Assembly: GCF_043195195.1 (NCBI RefSeq)
Contig: NZ_JBAFWT010000013.1
Location: forward strand, 1 to 64,000
Source of the DNA: NCEH01 sp043195195
GTDB lineage: Bacteria; Pseudomonadota; Alphaproteobacteria; Rhizobiales; Xanthobacteraceae
DNA: 64,000 nucleotides
Direction of reading: 5' to 3'
Positions within the stretch are counted from its first letter, which is position 1. Every line of letters starts with the position of its first letter. The notes below the pieces were generated by a model, which worked only from the letters and a program-made list of their open reading frames with translations, ran no database searches and had not been told where the DNA came from. This document shows positions 17,532 through 28,606 of the stretch, piece by piece. The position numbers and the translations under genes were made by a program.

Positions 17532-19415
17532 ATGCCAGAGACGGTCCTGAGGCTTGTCAGCGATACGAATGCGCCCTCCGCTACTCCCTCCCCGGCGGCG
17601 CCTTCCGGGCAGCCCACATCGCAACCGCCCGCACCGTCACGACCGCCCGCACACGAGGTGCCGCTGGAGCCTTCCGTGGACAGCGCGTGTCTCGATCACG
17701 AGGGCCTCTGCCTGTTCGACCGGCGCGTCGGAGCGGCCGTCGCCGAGATGACCGGGGGGCTGTCACCCGCTGCCCTTACGCTCGCCTATACCGATTGGGC
17801 GCTGCATCTTGCCTCGGCGCCCGGAAAGCGCACGGAGCTGGCGCTGAAAGCCATGTTCGGTGCCCGCGAATTCGCCGCCCACCTGCTCAATCCGGCGGCG
17901 CCGACGACCTTCGAGGCTGCGGGCCCGGTGACCGGCGACGAGCGCTTCCGCAGCGAGGGGTGGACCCGCTGGCCCTATTCCATCTGGCGCGAGGGATTTC
18001 TGCGCACCCAGCAATGGTGGCAGGAAGCGACCAGCAACGTGCCGGGCATGGCGCCGCACCACGCCGACGTGGTTTCCTTCACCGCCCGGCAGCTTCTGGA
18101 CATGGCCTCGCCGGCCAACCTGCCGTTCGCCAATCCGGATGTGGCGCAAAAAACCATCGATAGCGGCGGCGCGAACCTGGTCGCCGGCGCGAAGAATTTG
18201 ATGGAAGATCTCGCCCGCAAGCGGGCTCACAAACCGCCTTTGGGCGTCGAGGACTTCAAGGTGGGCCGCGACGTTGCCGCGACGCCCGGCAAGGTGATCT
18301 ACCGCAACCGCCTGATCGAACTGATCCAGTACAGCCCGGCAACCGAGAGCGTGTACCGCGAGCCGGTGCTGATCGTGCCGGCCTGGATCATGAAATATTA
18401 CATCCTCGACCTCTCACCCAACAATTCGCTGATCCGCTACATGGTGGGGCAGGGGCATACGGTGTTCGCCATTTCCTGGCGCAACGTCACCGCCGAGGAC
18501 CGCGACCTGAGCTTCGAGGATTACCGCCAGCTCGGCGTGGCCGCGGCGCTGGACGCCGTCAACGCGGTAGTGCCGGGCGAGCGCATCCACGGTGTCGGCT
18601 ATTGCCTCGGCGGCACGCTGCTCACGGTCGCGGCAGCCGCGATGGCGGACGCAGACGATGCTCGCCTCGCCTCCATGACTCTGTTCGCCGCCCAGACCGA
18701 CTTCACCGAGCCGGGCGAGCTGGAACTGTTCATCGACCATAGCCAGGTTGCCCTGCTGGAGGACATGATGTGGGACCGCGGCTATCTGGATTCGAGCCAG
18801 ATGGCCGGCGCCTTCCAGTTGTTGAAGTCGAACGACCTCGTTTGGTCCCGCATGGTGCACGATTATCTCATGGGTGAGCGCTATCCCATGAACGACCTGA
18901 TGGCCTGGAATGCAGATGCCACCCGCATGCCCTACAAGATGCATTCGGATTATCTGCGCAAGCTGTTCCTGAACAACGACCTCGCGTCCGGCCGCTACGT
19001 GGTGAACGGCCATCCGATCGCGATCCAGGACATCCGGGTGCCGATTTTCGTCGTCGGCACGGAACGCGACCATATTGCCCCATGGCGCTCGGTCTATAAG
19101 ATCCACTACCTCGCCGACACCGACATCACCTTCGCGCTGACCAGCGGCGGGCATAATGCCGGCATCGTCAGCGAGCCGGGCCATCCGCACCGTCAATTCC
19201 GCCTCCGCCACAAGGCCTCCATGGACACCTGCCTCGGACCCGACGAATGGTTCGCCGACACGGTGCCGGAGGCCGGGTCCTGGTGGCCCGCGTGGCAGGG
19301 CTGGCTCGCCCGCCAGTCCTCGCCGGGCCTTGTGTCTCCTCCGCCCATGGGGGCGCCGGGTGCGGGCTATCCTGCGCTCGCCGACGCTCCCGGCACCTAT
19401 GTCCTGCAAGCGTGA
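17532..19415 (+). CDS. phaC: Class I poly(3-hydroxyalkanoate) synthase
   Basis: 627 residues. PhaC joins (R)-3-hydroxyacyl-CoA units into PHA storage polymer at the granule surface. The lipase-like box GYCLGGT holds the nucleophile C358; the other triad members are D513 (TERDHIAPW) and H541 (SGGHNAGI). A Pro-rich N-terminal extension of about 45 residues precedes the conserved N-terminal domain. It is first in a run with a hydratase/phosphotransacylase, acyl kinase and enoyl-ACP reductase, which suggests a specialised synthase tied to acyl-phosphate metabolism, distinct from a housekeeping phaC-phaA-phaB set. Confidence 0.94.
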   Translation: MPETVLRLVSDTNAPSATPSPAAPSGQPTSQPPAPSRPPAHEVPLEPSVDSACLDHEGLCLFDRRVGAAVAEMTGGLSPAALTLAYTDWALHLASAPGKRTELALKAMFGAREFAAHLLNPAAPTTFEAAGPVTGDERFRSEGWTRWPYSIWREGFLRTQQWWQEATSNVPGMAPHHADVVSFTARQLLDMASPANLPFANPDVAQKTIDSGGANLVAGAKNLMEDLARKRAHKPPLGVEDFKVGRDVAATPGKVIYRNRLIELIQYSPATESVYREPVLIVPAWIMKYYILDLSPNNSLIRYMVGQGHTVFAISWRNVTAEDRDLSFEDYRQLGVAAALDAVNAVVPGERIHGVGYCLGGTLLTVAAAAMADADDARLASMTLFAAQTDFTEPGELELFIDHSQVALLEDMMWDRGYLDSSQMAGAFQLLKSNDLVWSRMVHDYLMGERYPMNDLMAWNADATRMPYKMHSDYLRKLFLNNDLASGRYVVNGHPIAIQDIRVPIFVVGTERDHIAPWRSVYKIHYLADTDITFALTSGGHNAGIVSEPGHPHRQFRLRHKASMDTCLGPDEWFADTVPEAGSWWPAWQGWLARQSSPGLVSPPPMGAPGAGYPALADAPGTYVLQA

Positions 19416-19422
19416 GAGCCAA

Positions 19423-20829
19423 ATGAACGCGCCCCTGCTATTGAACCGCACGTTCGACGAGTTGAACGTGGGTGATTGCGCCTCGCTCACGCGAATGGTC
19501 ACGAATGAGGACATCGAGCTGTTTGCCGCCGTCTCGGGCGACGTGAACCCGGCCCATCTCGACAAAGCCTATGCCGCCACCGACATCTTCGGCCACGTGG
19601 TGATCCACGGCATGTGGACCGGGGGGCTGATCTCGACCTTGCTTGGGACGCAGCTTCCGGGGCCGGGCACGATCTACCTCGCGCAGGACCTGCATTTCCG
19701 CAAGCCTGTGGCCCCCGGCGATACCATCACCGCCACCGTGACGGTGCTGGAGAAAAAGCCGGAGAAGCGCATCGTCCTGTTCGACACGCGCTGCACCAAT
19801 CAGACCGGCGCCGACGTGCTCACCGGCACAGCCACCGTGATCGCGCCCGCGGAGAAGCTCTCCCTGCCGCGCATGGCGGTGCCGGAAGTGCTGCTGCGGG
19901 GCGGCGAGCGTTATTCCGAATTCGTCCAGCGTGCCCGTTCCCTGCCGCCCATGATCGTCGGCGTGGTCCATCCCTGCAGCACGGAAGCCATCCAGGCGGC
20001 GGTCGAGGCGCGCGACGAAGGCCTGATCGAACCTGTCCTCATCGGCCCCGAGCACAAGATCCGCGCGGCCGCCGAGAAGGCCGGCGTTTCCCTTGCCGGT
20101 CTGCGCATCGTATCCGTGGAACACAGCCATGCCGCGGCCATGCGCGGAGTCGAACTCGCCACATCGGGGGAATGCGCGGCGCTCATGAAGGGCAGCCTGC
20201 ATACCGACGAACTGCTGGGTGCCGTGGTCGCCTCCGGCTCCGGCCTGCGCACCGAGCGGCGCATCAGCCACGTCTATGCCCTCGACGTGCCGTCTTATCC
20301 CAAGCCGCTGATCGTCACCGACGCGGCCATCAACATCGCACCAACGCTGCAGCACAAGCGCGACATCTGCCAGAATGCCATCGACCTGCTGCACCGCCTT
20401 GGCATTCCCGAGCCGCTGGTCGCGGTTCTGGCGGCGGTGGAGACGGTGAATCCGGACATGCCGGCGACACTCGATGCGGCGGCGCTTACCGTGATGGCGG
20501 CGCGCGGGCAGATTACCGGCGCAAAGGTCGACGGGCCGCTCGCCTTCGACAATGCTATCAGCCTCGACGCCGCGCACATCAAGCAGATCGTCTCCCCCGT
20601 CGCCGGGCAGCCGGACATTCTGCTGGTGCCCAATCTGGAGGCGGGCAACATGCTTGCCAAGCAATTGATCTATCTGGCCGGCGCCGATGCGGCGGGGCTT
20701 GTGCTCGGGGCGCGGGTACCGATCATCCTCACCAGCCGGTCGGATTCGCTGAAGGTGCGTCTCGCCTCGGTGGCTCTGGCAAAACTCTCGGTCGCCGGCC
20801 AACCCCATCTCGATGGGGTGACGGTGTGA
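19423..20829 (+). CDS. Bifunctional enoyl-CoA hydratase (MaoC) / phosphate acyltransferase
   Basis: 468 residues. The N-terminal hot-dog domain (about 1-150) is MaoC-like, with the hydratase signature AAVSGDVNPAHLDKAYA and VIHGMWTGGL, typical of (R)-specific enoyl-CoA hydratases that feed PHA synthesis. The C-terminal domain (about 160-468) is a phosphate acetyl/butyryltransferase, with MKGSLHTDELLGAVV and NPDMPATLDAAAL. It would turn enoyl-CoA into hydroxyacyl-CoA and swap acyl-CoA with acyl-phosphate. It follows phaC by 7 bp and overlaps the next gene by four bases. Confidence 0.9.
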   Translation: MNAPLLLNRTFDELNVGDCASLTRMVTNEDIELFAAVSGDVNPAHLDKAYAATDIFGHVVIHGMWTGGLISTLLGTQLPGPGTIYLAQDLHFRKPVAPGDTITATVTVLEKKPEKRIVLFDTRCTNQTGADVLTGTATVIAPAEKLSLPRMAVPEVLLRGGERYSEFVQRARSLPPMIVGVVHPCSTEAIQAAVEARDEGLIEPVLIGPEHKIRAAAEKAGVSLAGLRIVSVEHSHAAAMRGVELATSGECAALMKGSLHTDELLGAVVASGSGLRTERRISHVYALDVPSYPKPLIVTDAAINIAPTLQHKRDICQNAIDLLHRLGIPEPLVAVLAAVETVNPDMPATLDAAALTVMAARGQITGAKVDGPLAFDNAISLDAAHIKQIVSPVAGQPDILLVPNLEAGNMLAKQLIYLAGADAAGLVLGARVPIILTSRSDSLKVRLASVALAKLSVAGQPHLDGVTV

Positions 20830-22016
20830 GTGACCATATCCTCCTGACCTTCAATCCGGGCTCGTCCACCTTGAAGCTCGGCCTGTTCGCGGTGGCGGAC
20901 GACCATGCCCGCCGGCTCGGCAAGGGCATCATCGACCTGCACCACACGCCCCTGACGCTGAGCGTCAGCGAGGGTGGGCAGGTGACCGACATTCCGCTGA
21001 TGTCCGCCGTCACCGAGGATCTGCGCGAAGTGATCGACGAGACGCTCCGCTGGCTGGTGGAGCATTTCGGCGTGGCCGGCCTCACGGCCGTCGGCCACCG
21101 GGTGGTGCACGGCGGCGACCATTTCGGTGGCCCTGTGCTTGTGGACCACGAGGCCTTCGAGGCCATCTGCGCCCTCACGCCGCTCGCGCCGTTGCACCAG
21201 CCGCAGAGCGTACGTCTCATCCGGGCGCTGCATCACCTGCGCCCGGACCTGCCTCAAGTGGCCTCATTCGACACCGCCTTCCATCGCACCCAGGCCGATG
21301 TCGTGCGCCGCTTCGCCCTGCCGCGCGCGATGTTCGACGCTGGCATCAAGCGCTATGGCTTCCATGGCCTGTCCTACAAATACATTGCCGGCCAGCTCGG
21401 GCGGCACGATCCCACCTGTGGCGGCCGGGTGGTGGTGGCCCATCTCGGCAGCGGCGCCAGCCTGTGCGCGCTGGCCGGCGGTATCAGTCGCGACACCTCC
21501 ATGGGCTTCTCGACCCTCGACGGCATTCCCATGTCCACCCGCTGCGGGACATTGGATCCGGGCGTGGTGATCCACATGCTGAAGCAGGAGAAGCGTCCGC
21601 TCGAAGAGGTGGAGGACATTCTCTACCACCGCTCCGGCCTGCTGGGCGTTTCCGACATCAGCGGCGATACCCGGGCCCTGCTCGCCTCCCATGCGGAGGA
21701 AGCGCGCGAGGCGATCGAACTTTTCGCCTTCCGCATCGCCCGGGAAACGGCGGCGCTGGCCAATACGCTGGGCGGGCTCGACGGCTTCGTCTTCACCGCT
21801 GGCATCGGCGAGCACCAGGGTGCGATCCGCAGCGCTGTTGCCGCGCATCTCGGCTGGCTCGGCATGAAGCTCGACCCCGAGAGCAATGCCGCCAACGCGG
21901 CGCTGATCTCCACCCTCGACAGCAAGGTTCAGGTCTTCGTCATTCCCACCGACGAGGAACAGGTGATCGCCGACGAGGCGGTCCACATCATCCAGCGTCT
22001 GGAGCCCGTGCGATGA
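20826..22016 (+). CDS. ackA: Acetate/butyrate kinase
   Basis: 396 residues. It makes ATP from acyl-phosphate and ADP, completing the pathway begun by the phosphotransacylase upstream. Family motifs are ILLTFNPGSSTLKLG at the N-terminus, GHRVVHGG, YGFHGLSYKYIA, and FTAGIGEH near the end. The GTG start overlaps the upstream stop as GTGA, and the stop overlaps the fabI start as ATGA, so the three are translationally coupled. Acetate and butyrate kinases cannot be told apart by eye, though acetate is the usual substrate. Confidence 0.93.
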   Translation: MSDHILLTFNPGSSTLKLGLFAVADDHARRLGKGIIDLHHTPLTLSVSEGGQVTDIPLMSAVTEDLREVIDETLRWLVEHFGVAGLTAVGHRVVHGGDHFGGPVLVDHEAFEAICALTPLAPLHQPQSVRLIRALHHLRPDLPQVASFDTAFHRTQADVVRRFALPRAMFDAGIKRYGFHGLSYKYIAGQLGRHDPTCGGRVVVAHLGSGASLCALAGGISRDTSMGFSTLDGIPMSTRCGTLDPGVVIHMLKQEKRPLEEVEDILYHRSGLLGVSDISGDTRALLASHAEEAREAIELFAFRIARETAALANTLGGLDGFVFTAGIGEHQGAIRSAVAAHLGWLGMKLDPESNAANAALISTLDSKVQVFVIPTDEEQVIADEAVHIIQRLEPVR

Positions 22017-22786
22017 GTGCCGTTGTCGACCTCACGGGAAAGCGCGGCCTCGTGGTCGGCATCGCCAATGCCGAGAGCATCGCCCACGGCTGCGCCCGCG
22101 CCTTCCATGCCGCGGGTGCCGAGCTGGCGGTGACCTATCTCAACGAGAAGGCGATCCCCTATGTGCGGCCGCTGGCGGAGACCCTGGAGGCGTCCATCAT
22201 CGTGCCGTGTGACGTGCGCATTCCGGGCCAACTGGAGGAGGTGTTCGCCACCATCGACCGGCAATGGGGAAGCCTGGATTTCGTGTTCCATTCCATTGCG
22301 TTCGCCCCGCGCGAGGACCTGCACACAAGCTTGGTGAACTGTTCCGCCGAGGGCTTCGCCATGGCCATGGACGTGTCGTGCCATTCCTTCATCCGCATGG
22401 CCAAGCTCGCCCTGCCGCTGATGAAGACCGGCGGTTCGCTCCAGACCGTGAGCTTCTTCGGCAGCGAGCGGGTGGTGGACAATTACAATCTCATGGGTCC
22501 CGTGAAGGCGGCGCTGGAATCCACCGTGCGCTATCTCGCCGCCGACCTCGCGGAGGCTGGCATCCGCGTCCATGCTCTCTCCGCAGGCCCAGTCCAGACC
22601 CGCGCCGCGTCCGGTATCGATCGCTTCGACGAATTGCTTGACAAGGTGCGGACCCGCACCCCGGCCAAACACCTTGTCAGCACCGAGCAGATTGGCAAGG
22701 TGGCGGCGTTCCTGGTGAGCGAGGCGGGGGCGCCGCTCACCGGTTCTGTGGTTTATGCGGACGCGGGCTTCCACATCGTTGCCTGA
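22013..22786 (+). CDS. fabI: Enoyl-ACP reductase (FabI type)
   Basis: 257 residues. FabI reduces the enoyl intermediate of fatty acid synthesis with NAD(P)H. It starts with the nucleotide-binding segment LTGKRGLVVGIANAESIAHG and has the Y-x6-K active-site pair in DNYNLMGPVKAALES, the spacing particular to FabI. Being inside a PHA/acyl-kinase operon instead of a fatty-acid operon, it is probably a second copy with an accessory role in redox balance or acyl chain supply. It overlaps ackA by four bases. Confidence 0.92.
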   Translation: MSAVVDLTGKRGLVVGIANAESIAHGCARAFHAAGAELAVTYLNEKAIPYVRPLAETLEASIIVPCDVRIPGQLEEVFATIDRQWGSLDFVFHSIAFAPREDLHTSLVNCSAEGFAMAMDVSCHSFIRMAKLALPLMKTGGSLQTVSFFGSERVVDNYNLMGPVKAALESTVRYLAADLAEAGIRVHALSAGPVQTRAASGIDRFDELLDKVRTRTPAKHLVSTEQIGKVAAFLVSEAGAPLTGSVVYADAGFHIVA

Positions 22787-22810
22787 CGGGCGAGGGGGTT
22801 CCGGGACGCC

Positions 22811-25315
22811 ATGGCTTCACAGGAAAAACCGTTCTGGAGCCTGTCCGTCGATGCCATGCTGAGCGGCCTTGGCTGCACGGCGGACGGCTTGAGTGCAGCC
22901 CAGGTCGAAGAGCGGCGTGCCCGCTTCGGTGCCAATTCGGACAGCCAGCCCAAGAAGATCGGTGCGGTCCGTGCCGTGATACGGCGGCTGCTGGAGCCGC
23001 TCTCGCTGATCCTGCTGGCGGCCGGCGCGGTCTCGGTGGCGACCGGAGATGCGGTGGGCGGGACCATCATCCTCGCCATCCTCAGTCTCTCCATTATTCT
23101 CGACACGGTACAGGAAGGTCAGGCGCTGAAAGCCGCCGAGATGCTGCGCTGCTCGGTCGCCGTGAAGGCGGAAGCCCGGCGCGACGGCGCATTTTGCGAT
23201 GTGTTCGTCGCAGATTTGGTGCCGGGCGACCTGGTGCGCATCCGCGCCGGCGACATCATCCCGGCCGATGCGCGGGTGCTGGAGGCAAATGCCTTCACTT
23301 GCGATGAAGCAGCTCTGACCGGCGAGCCCTATCCGGTGCGCAAACAGCCGGGCATCGTCGCCTCTTCCCTGGCGGGGGAAGCCGACAATGCGGTGTTTCG
23401 CGGCGCCGTGGCGCAGACCGGGGAGGCTTTGGCGCTGGTGGTCCGCACCGGCCGCGACAGCCTGTTCGGTGAAGCCGCGTCAGCACTCGCGGAGGTGCAG
23501 ACCCCATCGCCGTTCCAGCGGGATCTGCATGCCTTCGGGCTTTTGACAGCGCGCCTGACCCTGGCTTTGGTATTGCTGGTGTTGACAGCGCACATGCTGT
23601 TCGGCCGGCCGGTGCTGGAATCCCTCATGTTCGCGGTGGCGCTTGCGGTGGGCCTGACGCCCGAGCTGCTGCCCATGATCACCACCGTGACTCTGTCGCG
23701 CGGGGCCCTGCGCATGGCGGCGCGCAAGGTGATCGTGAAGCGCCTGGCGGCGATCCATGACCTCGGCGCCATGAACGTGCTGTGTACGGACAAGACCGGC
23801 ACGCTCACCGAAGCCCACATCACGCTGGCAAAAAGCCTTGATCCCTCCGGCGCCGAAGACCCGCGCGCCGCCACGCTCGCGGCGCTTGCGGCCCGCCTCG
23901 GCGGTGATCGCGGAGCGCTCGACGCCGCTCTGCTGGAATGTCGCCCGGATGCGGCGACGGGCTGGACGTTGGAAGAGGTGCACGCCTTCGACTTCTCCCG
24001 CCGCATCGGTTCGGTGTTGGCGAACGGGCCGGAAGGCCGGCGTGTGATCGTAAAGGGTGCGCCCGAGGCGGTGCTGAAACTCTGCACCATGCGACGCGAC
24101 GGGGCTCCGCTGGACGAGACCGCCCAGGGGCGGGCGCATGCGCTGGTGCAGGCTCTGGCGGGAGATGGCCTGCGGGCGGTGGCGGTGGCCTCAAAGCCCT
24201 GGGGCGGTGCGCCGAGCGACTTTACCGTGGCCGATGAAATCGGCCTGGTATTCGAGGGTCTGTGCGCCTTCGCGGATCCTCCCAAGGCCACCGCAGCCGC
24301 CGCCATCGCGCGGCTCGCGGCGGCTGGCGTGCGGCTGAAAATCCTCTCCGGCGACGATCCGGTGGTCGTCAAGCGCCTTGCCGGGCTGGTCGGGTTGAAT
24401 GCCGACGAGGTTTTGTCCGGCGCCGATGTCGCGACCCTCAGCGATGCGGCGCTCGCGGTGCGGGTGCGGAAGGTGGACGCCTACGGCCGCCTGTCGCCGG
24501 ATCAGAAGTCGCGCATCGTCAAGGCGCTGCAGGCGCGGGGCGCGGTGGTCGGCTTCCTCGGCGATGGCATCAATGATGCGCCAGGCCTAAAGGCCGCCGA
24601 TATCGGGCTTTCCGTGGCGGGTGCCACCGGGGTCGCCCAGGCGGCGGCGGACATGATCCTGCTGGAAAGCGATCTCGGCGTGGTGGCCGACGGGGTGGAG
24701 GAGGGGCGGCGCACCTTCGTCAACATCCTCAAATATGTGCGGATGGCGGCCAGTTCCAATTTCGGGAACATGCTCTCCATGGCGGCGGCGTCCCTGTTCT
24801 TGCCGTTCCTGCCCATGCTGCCGACCCAGATTCTGCTCAACAACCTGCTTTACGATCTCTCGGAGATCGGCATCCCGTTCGATCGGGTGCGGGCCGAGGC
24901 ACTGGCGCGGCCGCAGGTATGGGACATGTCGGGATTGGTGCGGTTCGCGGCCATTATGGGGCCGCTGTCCTCGGTGTTCGACCTGCTCACCTTCGGCGGT
25001 CTGATCTTCCTGTTCAACGCGACGCCCGAGGCGTTCCGCACCGCCTGGTTCCTGGAATCCATGGCGACGCAGATCCTCGTCATCTTCATTATCCGAACCC
25101 GGGCGCGCCCTTGGGCGGACCTGCCCCACCCCCTGCTTGCCGGCTCTTCCCTCGGCGCGCTGCTGGTGGCGATGGCGCTGCCCTTTACGCCGTTCGGCGC
25201 CTGGTTCGGCTTCGCCCTGCTGCCGCCGGCCATGTTGGGTGGCCTCGCTTTGCTGGTGGTCGGCTATCTCGTCATGGCCGAGGGACTGAAGCGCTTCGCC
25301 ATGAAGAAGGGGTAG
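22811..25315 (+). CDS. mgtA: MgtA-type P-type cation ATPase
   Basis: 834 residues. P-type ATPases of this group import Mg2+ or move other cations across the inner membrane. The phosphorylation motif CTDKTGTLT has D327. The membrane segment before it, LAVGLTPELLPMITTVTLSRGA, closely follows MgtA/MgtB. The hinge motif GDGINDAPGLKAADIGLS is intact and four or more C-terminal helices follow. It starts 24 bp after fabI on the same strand and appears to be the last gene of the operon. Confidence 0.88.
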   Translation: MASQEKPFWSLSVDAMLSGLGCTADGLSAAQVEERRARFGANSDSQPKKIGAVRAVIRRLLEPLSLILLAAGAVSVATGDAVGGTIILAILSLSIILDTVQEGQALKAAEMLRCSVAVKAEARRDGAFCDVFVADLVPGDLVRIRAGDIIPADARVLEANAFTCDEAALTGEPYPVRKQPGIVASSLAGEADNAVFRGAVAQTGEALALVVRTGRDSLFGEAASALAEVQTPSPFQRDLHAFGLLTARLTLALVLLVLTAHMLFGRPVLESLMFAVALAVGLTPELLPMITTVTLSRGALRMAARKVIVKRLAAIHDLGAMNVLCTDKTGTLTEAHITLAKSLDPSGAEDPRAATLAALAARLGGDRGALDAALLECRPDAATGWTLEEVHAFDFSRRIGSVLANGPEGRRVIVKGAPEAVLKLCTMRRDGAPLDETAQGRAHALVQALAGDGLRAVAVASKPWGGAPSDFTVADEIGLVFEGLCAFADPPKATAAAAIARLAAAGVRLKILSGDDPVVVKRLAGLVGLNADEVLSGADVATLSDAALAVRVRKVDAYGRLSPDQKSRIVKALQARGAVVGFLGDGINDAPGLKAADIGLSVAGATGVAQAAADMILLESDLGVVADGVEEGRRTFVNILKYVRMAASSNFGNMLSMAAASLFLPFLPMLPTQILLNNLLYDLSEIGIPFDRVRAEALARPQVWDMSGLVRFAAIMGPLSSVFDLLTFGGLIFLFNATPEAFRTAWFLESMATQILVIFIIRTRARPWADLPHPLLAGSSLGALLVAMALPFTPFGAWFGFALLPPAMLGGLALLVVGYLVMAEGLKRFAMKKG

Positions 25316-25432
25316 GCGGATCTGCTTTCCCGAAGGCGGCACGGCGTGTCGCAAACGCGATTCCCTGTCGGAAAGAAGGAAGCTATAGGAGCGCAGGCCC
25401 GCGCGGCGGGCATCCATCTCTCGGAGAACGCC

Positions 25433-26544
<1,112 letters not shown>

Positions 26545-26545
<1 letters not shown>

Positions 26546-27381
26546 TGGAAACTCTCTCGCGGGCGAAGGCGTTCGGCGGGGTGCAGGGTGTCTATCGCCA
26601 TGCCTCAGTGGAAACCAAATGCCCCATGACCTTCGCGGTCTATGTTCCGCCACAGGCGGAACAGGGTCCCGTGCCCGTGCTGTGGTATCTCTCCGGCCTC
26701 ACCTGCACCCATGCCAATGTGATGGAGAAGGGCGAATATCGCCGCGCCGCCGCCGAGCACGGCATCATGATCGTATGCCCTGACACCTCCCCGCGCGGCC
26801 CCGATGTGCCGGACGAGCCGGACAATTGGCAGTTTGGTTGCGGCGCCGGCTTCTATGTGGATGCGACCGAGCCGCCTTACGCCGCAAATTACCGCATGGC
26901 GTCCTATGTGGGCGAGGAACTTCCCGCTCTCATCGCGGCGAATTTTCCGGCCGATATGGCCCGCCAGGGCATCTTCGGTCATTCCATGGGCGGGCACGGC
27001 GCCCTGACGCTAGCCCTGAAGACTCCCGGCCGGTTCAAAAGCTGCTCAGCCTTCGCCCCCATCGTCCATCCCATGGATGCGGGATGGTCGCGGCCGGCCT
27101 TCGAGAAATATCTTGGCCCTGACGAGGCCGCGTGGCGCGCCTATGACACCTGCGCCCTGATCAAGGATGGCCACCGCTTTGCTGAATTCCTGGTGGACCA
27201 GGGCGCGGCGGACAGCTTTCTGGAGGACGGCCTGCGGCCCTGGCTGCTGCAAGCGGCCTGCGCCACGGCCGGCATCCCCCTCACGCTGCATATGCGCGAG
27301 GGGTATGACCATTCCTATTATTTCATTTCCAGTTTCATGGCCGACCATGTCGCCTGGCACGCCGCGCGCCTGAAGGTCTGA
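26545..27381 (+). CDS. fghA: S-formylglutathione hydrolase
   Basis: 278 residues. It splits S-formylglutathione into formate and glutathione, the second step of glutathione-dependent formaldehyde detoxification. The esterase nucleophile is S147 in FGHSMGGHGAL, and the histidine motif YDHSYYFI lies near the C-terminus. LSGLTCTHANVMEKG is the conserved oxyanion-hole region. The start overlaps the frmA stop by one base as TGATG. In a CO/C1-capable organism this pair serves methanol or formaldehyde handling. Confidence 0.95.
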
Positions 27382-27406
27382 TTTCGCGCGGCCGGTCTTT
27401 GAAAGA

Positions 27407-27441
27407 CGCGAGGCGCCCGCAAAAAATGGCGGCGCCTCGCG
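27407..27441. terminator. Stem-loop between convergent fghA and the reductase gene
   Basis: A perfect 11-bp stem, CGCGAGGCGCC/GGCGCCTCGCG, with a 13-base loop lies between two genes pointing at each other. There is no T-run, but it is placed to stop or process transcripts from both sides. Confidence 0.55.
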
Positions 27442-27451
27442 CATGCGGCGG

Positions 27452-28393
27452 TCAATATCCAAGGCTCGGATCGACCCGATTCAGCACCTCGCGCCCCTCG
27501 CGCACGCGGCGGATGTTCTCGGCGATCTGCGCCGCCGCCGACTTGGGAATGGCGATGGACGCCAAGTGCGGCGTGATCAGTACGTTATCCATGGCCCATA
27601 GTGGGCTTTCCGGCGGCAGCGGCTCGTGGGCGAACACGTCGAGCGTCGCTTCGCCGATCTGGCCCGATTGGAGCGCGGCAATCAGGGCCGGCTCGTCGAC
27701 GATCGGGCCGCGCGCAACATTGATGAATTTCGCGCCATGCGGGAGTTGGGACAGGCGTTTTTCGTCGATAAGGCCCCGGGTTTCGCCGGTGAGCGGCAGC
27801 ATCACCACCAAGATCTCGCATTCCCCAAGGAAAGATTCCAGCGAATCGATGCCGTGGAAGCAGGTGATGCCGGGCAGATCCTTCGGCGAGCGCGACCAGC
27901 CGCGCACGTTGAAGCCTTGGCGCGCGACTTCCTGCGCCGCCATGGCGCCGAGTTCGCCGAGGCCAAGCACTCCGACTGTAATCTCGTCGGCCGTGCGGGG
28001 ATGGACGTAGTGCCAGCGGTGCTCTTTCTGGGCCCGCTCGAAGGTGGGTATGTTTCGGGCGTGGCGTAACACCGCGAACAGGACAAAGGAGGCCATCATT
28101 CGCCCCATGTCGGGGTCGGAAACGCGGGTGATGGGCACATCCGGCAGATCGTCCCGCGCCACCAGGGCATCGACCCCGGCGCCGAGGTTCACCACCAGCT
28201 CAAGATTCGGAAATTGCTGGAAAAATCCGTGCGGAGGCTTCCAAACGAGGGTGTAGCGGACTTCCGCAGGGTCGCCGGTATCCGGTGCAATGCGCACGTC
28301 GAGGTCGGGCATGTGGGCCCGCAGCGCCTCCGCCCATGGGGCGGCGATGTCGACGCCGCTGTAGAACACCAATGCCCGTTCCGTAACGCTCAT
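27452..28393 (-). CDS. D-isomer-specific 2-hydroxyacid dehydrogenase, GhrA-like
   Basis: 313 residues. Enzymes of this group reduce glyoxylate or hydroxypyruvate with NAD(P)H. The Rossmann motif is VGVLGLGELG; substrate and catalytic residues lie in NVARGPIVDEPAL (arginine), DVFAHEPLPPESPLW (glutamate) and ITPHLAS (histidine). The frame is open further upstream, but the ATG at 28393 gives a standard family length. The exact substrate cannot be read from sequence. Confidence 0.88.
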   Translation of the reverse strand: MSVTERALVFYSGVDIAAPWAEALRAHMPDLDVRIAPDTGDPAEVRYTLVWKPPHGFFQQFPNLELVVNLGAGVDALVARDDLPDVPITRVSDPDMGRMMASFVLFAVLRHARNIPTFERAQKEHRWHYVHPRTADEITVGVLGLGELGAMAAQEVARQGFNVRGWSRSPKDLPGITCFHGIDSLESFLGECEILVVMLPLTGETRGLIDEKRLSQLPHGAKFINVARGPIVDEPALIAALQSGQIGEATLDVFAHEPLPPESPLWAMDNVLITPHLASIAIPKSAAAQIAENIRRVREGREVLNRVDPSLGY

Positions 28394-28606
28394 GCGTACC
28401 CCCGAATATTGCCGGTAAATAGCCTGCTGCTGCGTGACCCGCCACTGCGAGTTGGGGCAGTTTCGCGCCAGCCTGCTACCCAGGAGTGCGTCGCAGGAGA
28501 CCCGGTAACGAAACTTTTCGTGCGGAACGCGCACGATGGGAGGATAGTGGTGCCGGTGAGGTAGGCACGCCAAGGACGGAATTCGGGTCTTCTCATGGAG
28601 GGGCAT

